Position numbers and translations under genes: made by a program | Shown here: piece by piece, positions 6,037-10,467 of the stretch | How the letters are laid out: each line of letters starts with the position of its first letter | Numbering within the stretch: the first letter of the stretch is position 1 | DNA from: an uncultured Pseudomonadota bacterium | GTDB lineage: Bacteria; Myxococcota_A; UBA796; GCA-2862545 | Direction: 5' to 3' | Assembly: GCA_937891875.1 (NCBI GenBank) | Contig: CALATR010000530.1 | Coordinates: forward strand, 1 to 10,467 | Length of the DNA stretch: 10,467 nt | Notes under the pieces: generated by a model | The model's database searches: none | What the model was told of the DNA's origin: nothing | Seen by the model: the letters and a program-made list of their open reading frames with translations, nothing else

Positions 6037-7071
6037 TCAGCGGATCTTCACCCGCACGTCGATCCCGAACCGCGTCTGCACCGAGTCCAGCGTGCTCCGC
6101 ACCTTGTACGGGTGCTCGATCCGCCAGGGCAGCGCCCAGAAGGCCTTCGACCAGATGCGGATCTCCACCGGATCCGCCGCCTCGATGTCGAACGCAGCGC
6201 CCGCGTGCCAGCCCAGGCGCTCTGCGCGCTGCACCGCGATCTTGCGGGATGAAGCCAGCACATCCGGCAGGTAGACCCCCGACGGGATCAGCTGCGGGCT
6301 GCGGTAGCCGAGGCCCGTGTTCAGGTCGAAGTCGACCCGGGTGTCCGCGTCCTGCTTCGTCATGCGCAGCTCGATGCCGCCGATCACGTCCAGTCGGTGG
6401 CCGGGGGCGACCTGCAGGTCCAGGGTGCCGCCCTCCCCGTCGGGCACGCTGACCGACCGCGGGGTCGTGATCTGCCAGTCTGCCGTCATGTACGGGCTCG
6501 ACACGTCGTGATCCCGGCTGAACGCCCCCGCGAGGCGGTAGGTCGGCCCACCCTCGCCGGCTCCGCGGCGGCCGGCCTCGTTCTCCTCCCAGAAGGTCCG
6601 CGTCGGGGGCGTGCGCACCGCCACGTCCAGGCGCCAGGTCACCTGGTGCTCCTTCGCGAAGCGCTCGGCGAAGGGCTGAAACGCCATGCCCAGCCAGAAG
6701 CCCTCGAGCCCGCCGCCCTTGTACGTGGGCAGATCGGTCGCGGCCGGGCCGCCCAGGTACGTGCCGCGCCCGGTGACCGGGTCCTGCAGCATCGGGTGAC
6801 CCTCGGTGAAGCGCAGGGTCCGGTCAGCCAGCACGTCCACGCCGGCGGTGACCGCCACGCCCTCGACGAAGGAGAACGCCCCGCGGAAGGCGAGCTGGTG
6901 GCCGATGTCCTGGCGCCGTCCGACCTCCACCGGGCCGTCGTCGCCGTCCTCCTCCAGGCCGGTCCAGTCCACGGCGGCCTCGTAGCCGATGGACACGTCC
7001 GCGCGCAGGGCGGGGGGCAGCTCGGTCTCGCTGGCGCCCAGGCCCAGCGACGAGAGGAGGAGGATCAGCAT
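6037..7071 (-). CDS. Putative outer-membrane beta-barrel protein, hypothetical
   Basis: I do not recognise a named family for this 344-residue protein. It begins with a short hydrophobic leader, MLILLLSSLGLGAS, ending in a plausible signal-peptidase site near residue 13, so export is likely. The rest is rich in alternating polar/hydrophobic stretches with aromatic edges and Gly/Asp turns, for example LRADVSIGYEAAVDW (22-36), VAVTAGVDVLAD (72-83), VTWRLDVAVRTPP (144-156), RLDVIGGIELRMTK (226-239), TRVDFDLNTGLGYRSP (244-259) and TRFGIDVRVKIR at the end. This pattern suggests a transmembrane beta-barrel. The C-terminal residue is Arg, not the usual Phe or Trp. It starts 12 bp after the response-regulator stop with a weak ribosome-binding site, implying a shared transcript. 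It ends convergently against the AIM24 gene across element B. Confidence 0.72.
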   Translation of the reverse strand: MLILLLSSLGLGASETELPPALRADVSIGYEAAVDWTGLEEDGDDGPVEVGRRQDIGHQLAFRGAFSFVEGVAVTAGVDVLADRTLRFTEGHPMLQDPVTGRGTYLGGPAATDLPTYKGGGLEGFWLGMAFQPFAERFAKEHQVTWRLDVAVRTPPTRTFWEENEAGRRGAGEGGPTYRLAGAFSRDHDVSSPYMTADWQITTPRSVSVPDGEGGTLDLQVAPGHRLDVIGGIELRMTKQDADTRVDFDLNTGLGYRSPQLIPSGVYLPDVLASSRKIAVQRAERLGWHAGAAFDIEAADPVEIRIWSKAFWALPWRIEHPYKVRSTLDSVQTRFGIDVRVKIR

Positions 7072-7083
7072 GGGCGCAGCCTA

Positions 7084-8451
<1,368 letters not shown>

Positions 8452-8664
8452 GCAGGGACCTCCCGACCGCCTCGGGGGTACCACACCCCGCGTCCCGCCA
8501 CAAAGCGTTGACGTGTCCACACCGCAAGCGCCTGCGCCATGCGCTACCTTGTCGGCGCTCCGGCGTGGCTCGGGCACTTGTCTCGAGCTGTCGTCATCCT
8601 GACCGTCGTCGAATCCAGCGCACATGATGCGGGTCTACGGACCCCGACGCCCTGGAGGCCCTCC
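8452..8664. promoter_or_regulatory. Divergent control region between the regulator and the thioredoxin gene
   Basis: This 213-bp spacer must hold promoters for both directions. Visible elements are an inverted repeat CGGGG-N8-CCCCG (8473-8490), CCACACC twice in direct orientation 36 bp apart (8481-8487, 8517-8523), and AGCGC/GCGCT (8527-8531, 8541-8545). TTGACG (8508-8513) and TACCTT (8545-8550) are promoter-like on the plus strand, but they are 31 bp apart and so do not form one promoter. On the minus strand TGGCGC...CTTGC resembles a sigma-54 site, but its spacing is one base too long. Confidence 0.45.
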
Positions 8665-9168
8665 ATGACCTGGCTCCGCAACACCGCCATCGCACTCGTC
8701 TTCGCCCTGCCCGCCATCACCGCGACCGCGGGCGGGGAGGCCGTCAGCGACTTCACCCTGCGCGACCTGCAGGACCAGAAGGTGACCTTGTCCGAGCACA
8801 AGGACGAGGTCGTGCTCCTGCAGTTCTGGGCTACCTATTGTGGGCCTTGCAAGGTGGAGATGAAGCACCTGAACGAGATGTACAACGAGATGAAGGCCGC
8901 GGACAAGCCCTTCGTCGTGCTCTCGGTCAACAGCGACGACGCCCGCATGAAGCGCCAGGTGGAGCGCTACATCGCGCAGAAGCAGTACACCTTCCCCGTC
9001 CTGCTCGACCAGGACAGCAGCGTCACCGGGCACTACAACCCGAACAAGACGCTTCCCTACAACGTGCTCATCGGCAAGGACCACACCATCGCCAAGCGAT
9101 ACAGCGGGTACAACCCGGGCGATGAGAAGAAGCTCCACGCTGACGTCGAGGCGGAGCTCGCCAAGTAG
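8665..9168 (+). CDS. Exported TlpA-like thioredoxin-fold protein
   Basis: This 167-residue protein is a thiol-disulfide oxidoreductase of the TlpA/ResA/redoxin type, probably periplasmic. An N-terminal signal peptide (MTWLRNTAIALVFALPAITATA, cleavage near residue 22) is followed by SDFTLRDLQDQKVTLSEHKD (28-47). Next come the active site LLQFWATYCGPCKVEMKHLN (51-70) with Cys59-Gly-Pro-Cys62, and VVLSVNSDD (84-92). PVLLDQDSSVTGHYNPNKTLPYNVLIG (111-137) contains the cis-Pro at Pro131. The length is typical. ATG 8665 has GGAGG (8654-8658) with a 6-base spacer; the in-frame extension to 8539 puts non-signal sequence before the leader and is rejected. The CGPC motif is typical of reducing members. 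It lies divergent from the regulator and 144 bp before a secreted protein with a possible disulfide, which may be a client. Confidence 0.92.
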   Translation: MTWLRNTAIALVFALPAITATAGGEAVSDFTLRDLQDQKVTLSEHKDEVVLLQFWATYCGPCKVEMKHLNEMYNEMKAADKPFVVLSVNSDDARMKRQVERYIAQKQYTFPVLLDQDSSVTGHYNPNKTLPYNVLIGKDHTIAKRYSGYNPGDEKKLHADVEAELAK

Positions 9169-9254
9169 TCCCCTCGCCGGTCCCCACCGACCTGGTCGCG
9201 GAACAGCGGGCGGGGCTCAGGTGTCGGGGCCCTGCAAAGCCGTGGCCCCCTCCA

Positions 9255-9284
9255 TTGACAGGTCCCGCGCCCTTTCCCTAGATC
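9255..9284 (+). promoter_or_regulatory. Sigma-70-type promoter for the glycan-binding protein gene
   Basis: TTGACA, a perfect consensus -35, lies at 9255-9260. After an 18-bp spacer comes TAGATC (9279-9284), a 3-of-6 -10 that includes the leading TA. It sits about 30 bp before the ATG at 9313, in an otherwise GC-rich 144-bp spacer. I see no intrinsic terminator for the upstream gene. Confidence 0.55.
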
Positions 9285-9312
9285 TGCGTCCTCCCCACCG
9301 AGGTGACTCCCC

Positions 9313-10245
9313 ATGAAGCCCTCCCTTCCTCTCGTTGCGGCTGGTGTGTTGCTGGTCGCGTCCACCGCCAGCGCGGGCCGCGTCAAGAGCACCCAGGTCG
9401 AGGCGTCCTCGTACTACCCGCCCGAGAACGGCGTCACGTACATGCCCAAGAACGCCACCGACGGGAAGCTCGCGACCAGCTGGGTCGAGGGCGAGGAGGG
9501 CAGCGGCCTCGGCAGCTGGCTCAAGCTGCACGTGCCCGCCGGCACCAAGCTCGAGGGCGTCAAGATCTGGGGCGGCCTGTGGGCGTCCTACGACTACTGG
9601 ACCCGCGCCCCGCGGCCCAAGCAGCTCGAGTTCAAGTTTGCCGACGGCTCCACCGAGGTCCTCGACCTCGAGGACAAGATGGAGGCCCAGACGCTGATGT
9701 TCGCCAAGGCGCACGACACCAGCGAGGTCCGGGTCCGCATCAAGGCCATCTACAACGGCACCACCTGGTTCGACTCGGCGATCTCCGAGATCCAGCTGAT
9801 CGACACCTCCACCTCCGATCACGTCGAGGCCAAGGCCTTCAACGTCAGCTCCAAGCTCCCCGATGACGGCGACGGCAACTACAACCCCGCCAACGTCGTG
9901 GACGGCGTCGCCGACTCCATGTGGTGCGAGGGTAGCAAGGACGGCGACGGCCAGGGCGAGTGGATCGAGGTCGACTTCGGCGGCCAGAAGAGCATCAGCG
10001 AGCTGACCCTCATCAACGGCGTCGGCGGCGACCTGAACGCCTGGAAGAAGAGCAACCGCACCACCAAGGCGACCCTGACCTTCTCGGACGGCTCGACCCA
10101 GGTGGTGGACATCAAGGACTTCTTCCTGCCCCAGACCACCAAGTTCAGCCCGAAGCAGACCAGCAAGGTCCGCGTGACCTTCGACGAGGTCAGCAAGGGC
10201 GTGGAGTACAACGACCTCTGCGTGAGCGAGCTGTACTTCAAGTAG
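9313..10245 (+). CDS. Secreted protein with two tandem NADase-type glycan-binding (discoidin-like) domains
   Basis: This 310-residue protein has a clear signal peptide (MKPSLPLVAAGVLLVASTASA, cleavage after residue 21) and two copies of a discoidin/F5-8C-like domain, here called the NADase-type glycan-binding domain. Copy 1 is about 28-163 and copy 2 about 171-310. Equivalent blocks are YMPKNATDGKLATSWVEG / YNPANVVDGVADSMWCEG, FKFADGSTEVLDLED / LTFSDGSTQVVDIKD, and VRIKAIYNGTTWFDSAISEI / VTFDEVSKGVEYNDLCVSEL. No catalytic domain is present, so a binding or structural role at the cell surface or periplasm is inferred; the ligand is unknown. Copy 2 has Cys205 and Cys303 where copy 1 has Val58 and Ala157. 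GAGGTG (9300-9305) with a 7-base spacer supports ATG 9313. It ends TAG-GGG before a repeat array. Confidence 0.85.
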   Translation: MKPSLPLVAAGVLLVASTASAGRVKSTQVEASSYYPPENGVTYMPKNATDGKLATSWVEGEEGSGLGSWLKLHVPAGTKLEGVKIWGGLWASYDYWTRAPRPKQLEFKFADGSTEVLDLEDKMEAQTLMFAKAHDTSEVRVRIKAIYNGTTWFDSAISEIQLIDTSTSDHVEAKAFNVSSKLPDDGDGNYNPANVVDGVADSMWCEGSKDGDGQGEWIEVDFGGQKSISELTLINGVGGDLNAWKKSNRTTKATLTFSDGSTQVVDIKDFFLPQTTKFSPKQTSKVRVTFDEVSKGVEYNDLCVSELYFK

Positions 10246-10277
10246 GGGGATCGGCGGGCCGGGACGGATGTGCGTCC

Positions 10278-10467
10278 GTGGCGGGCCGTGGCGGTCTGGT
10301 GCAGTGGCGGGCCGTGGCGTCTGTGCGCCGGTGGCGGGCCGTGGCGGGAGAACGGGAGTGGCGGCCCGGTCTCCAGTCTCCAGTGCGCCGGTGGCGGGCC
10401 GTGGCGTGAGTGGGCCGGTGGCGGGACGTGGCGTGAGAGCGGGAGTGGCGGCCCGGTCTCCAGTCTC
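10278..10467 (+). repeat. GC-rich 87-bp tandem repeat array with embedded heptamers (runs off the window)
   Basis: The 16-mer GTGGCGGGCCGTGGCG occurs at 10278, 10304, 10331 and 10391, and with one change at 10418. Spacings are 26, 27, 60 and 27 bp. The higher-order unit is 87 bp: 10304-10390 and 10391-10467 align without gaps with 6 mismatches over 77 bp. Each unit contains GGGAGTGGCGGCCCGG followed by tandem GTCTCCA heptamers (10369-10382; 10456 to the window end). That flank resembles the left flank of element B (GGAGTGGCGGGGCGG before GTCTCTG). A small stem GGACG/CGTCC (10262-10266, 10273-10277) lies between the stop codon and the array. I see no gene here; open frames through it are low-complexity. 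Confidence 0.85.

Noticed and set aside
8515..8550. Sigma-54 promoter for the NtrC gene (minus strand TGGCGC...CTTGC)
   Set aside because: The GG to GC spacing is 11 bp, whereas sigma-54 sites need 10. The match is probably chance in GC-rich DNA.
8508..8550. Sigma-70 promoter formed by TTGACG and TACCTT
   Set aside because: The two boxes are 31 bp apart, far from the 16-18 bp required. Each alone is not decisive.
9960..10409. Plus-strand open frame ending in the terminal repeat array
   Set aside because: It overlaps the glycan-binding protein in another frame, and its tail is a translation of the GC-rich repeats.
10278..10467. CRISPR array
   Set aside because: Repeat units recur at uneven 26, 27, 60 and 27 bp steps. 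The intervals are themselves related repeats rather than unique spacers, and no cas genes are present.

Overview
The window is chromosomal DNA from a very GC-rich bacterium with strong G/C preference at third codon positions. Gene content and order (rpsP-khpA-rimM-trmD-rplS-yraN-rsmI, a sigma-54 response regulator, an AIM24 protein, a secreted protein with discoidin-like glycan-binding domains) fit Myxococcota or a related high-GC deltaproteobacterial lineage. That placement is inference from gene content, not from a marker search.

Layout. (1) 1-855: 3' part of a biotin-dependent acyl-CoA carboxylase carboxyltransferase (PccB type). (2) 856-1283: non-coding, with a long inverted repeat made of heptamers. 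(3) 1284-4949: a compact translation and RNA-modification operon: S16, KhpA, RimM, TrmD, L19, YraN and RsmI. Most junctions overlap or are 1 bp apart; the exceptions are a 165-bp leader before rplS and 43 bp before yraN. (4) 5016-5747: AIM24-family protein. (5) 5748-6036: convergent spacer with a second heptamer inverted repeat. (6) 8451-6037 on the minus strand: an NtrC-type regulator followed 12 bp later by a probable outer-membrane beta-barrel protein. (7) 8452-8664: divergent control region. (8) 8665-9168: exported TlpA-like thioredoxin. (9) 9313-10245: secreted protein with two tandem NADase-type glycan-binding (discoidin-like) domains, behind a good sigma-70 promoter. (10) 10246-10467: a GC-rich 87-bp tandem repeat carrying the same heptamer and running off the window end.

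The operon handles ribosome assembly and modification: S16 with its maturation factor RimM, m1G37 tRNA methylation by TrmD, 16S rRNA 2'-O-methylation by RsmI, and the small RNA-binding protein KhpA. The second half of the window is envelope-oriented: beta-barrel, periplasmic thioredoxin, secreted glycan-binding protein.

The most unusual material is non-coding. A family of intergenic elements has arms built from GTCTCCA or GTCTCTG heptamers. Two complete copies are 172 and 174 bp long, and both begin 59 bp after the preceding stop codon. They share GC-rich flanks with the terminal repeat array. No phage, insertion sequence, CRISPR array, tRNA or rRNA gene was recognised.
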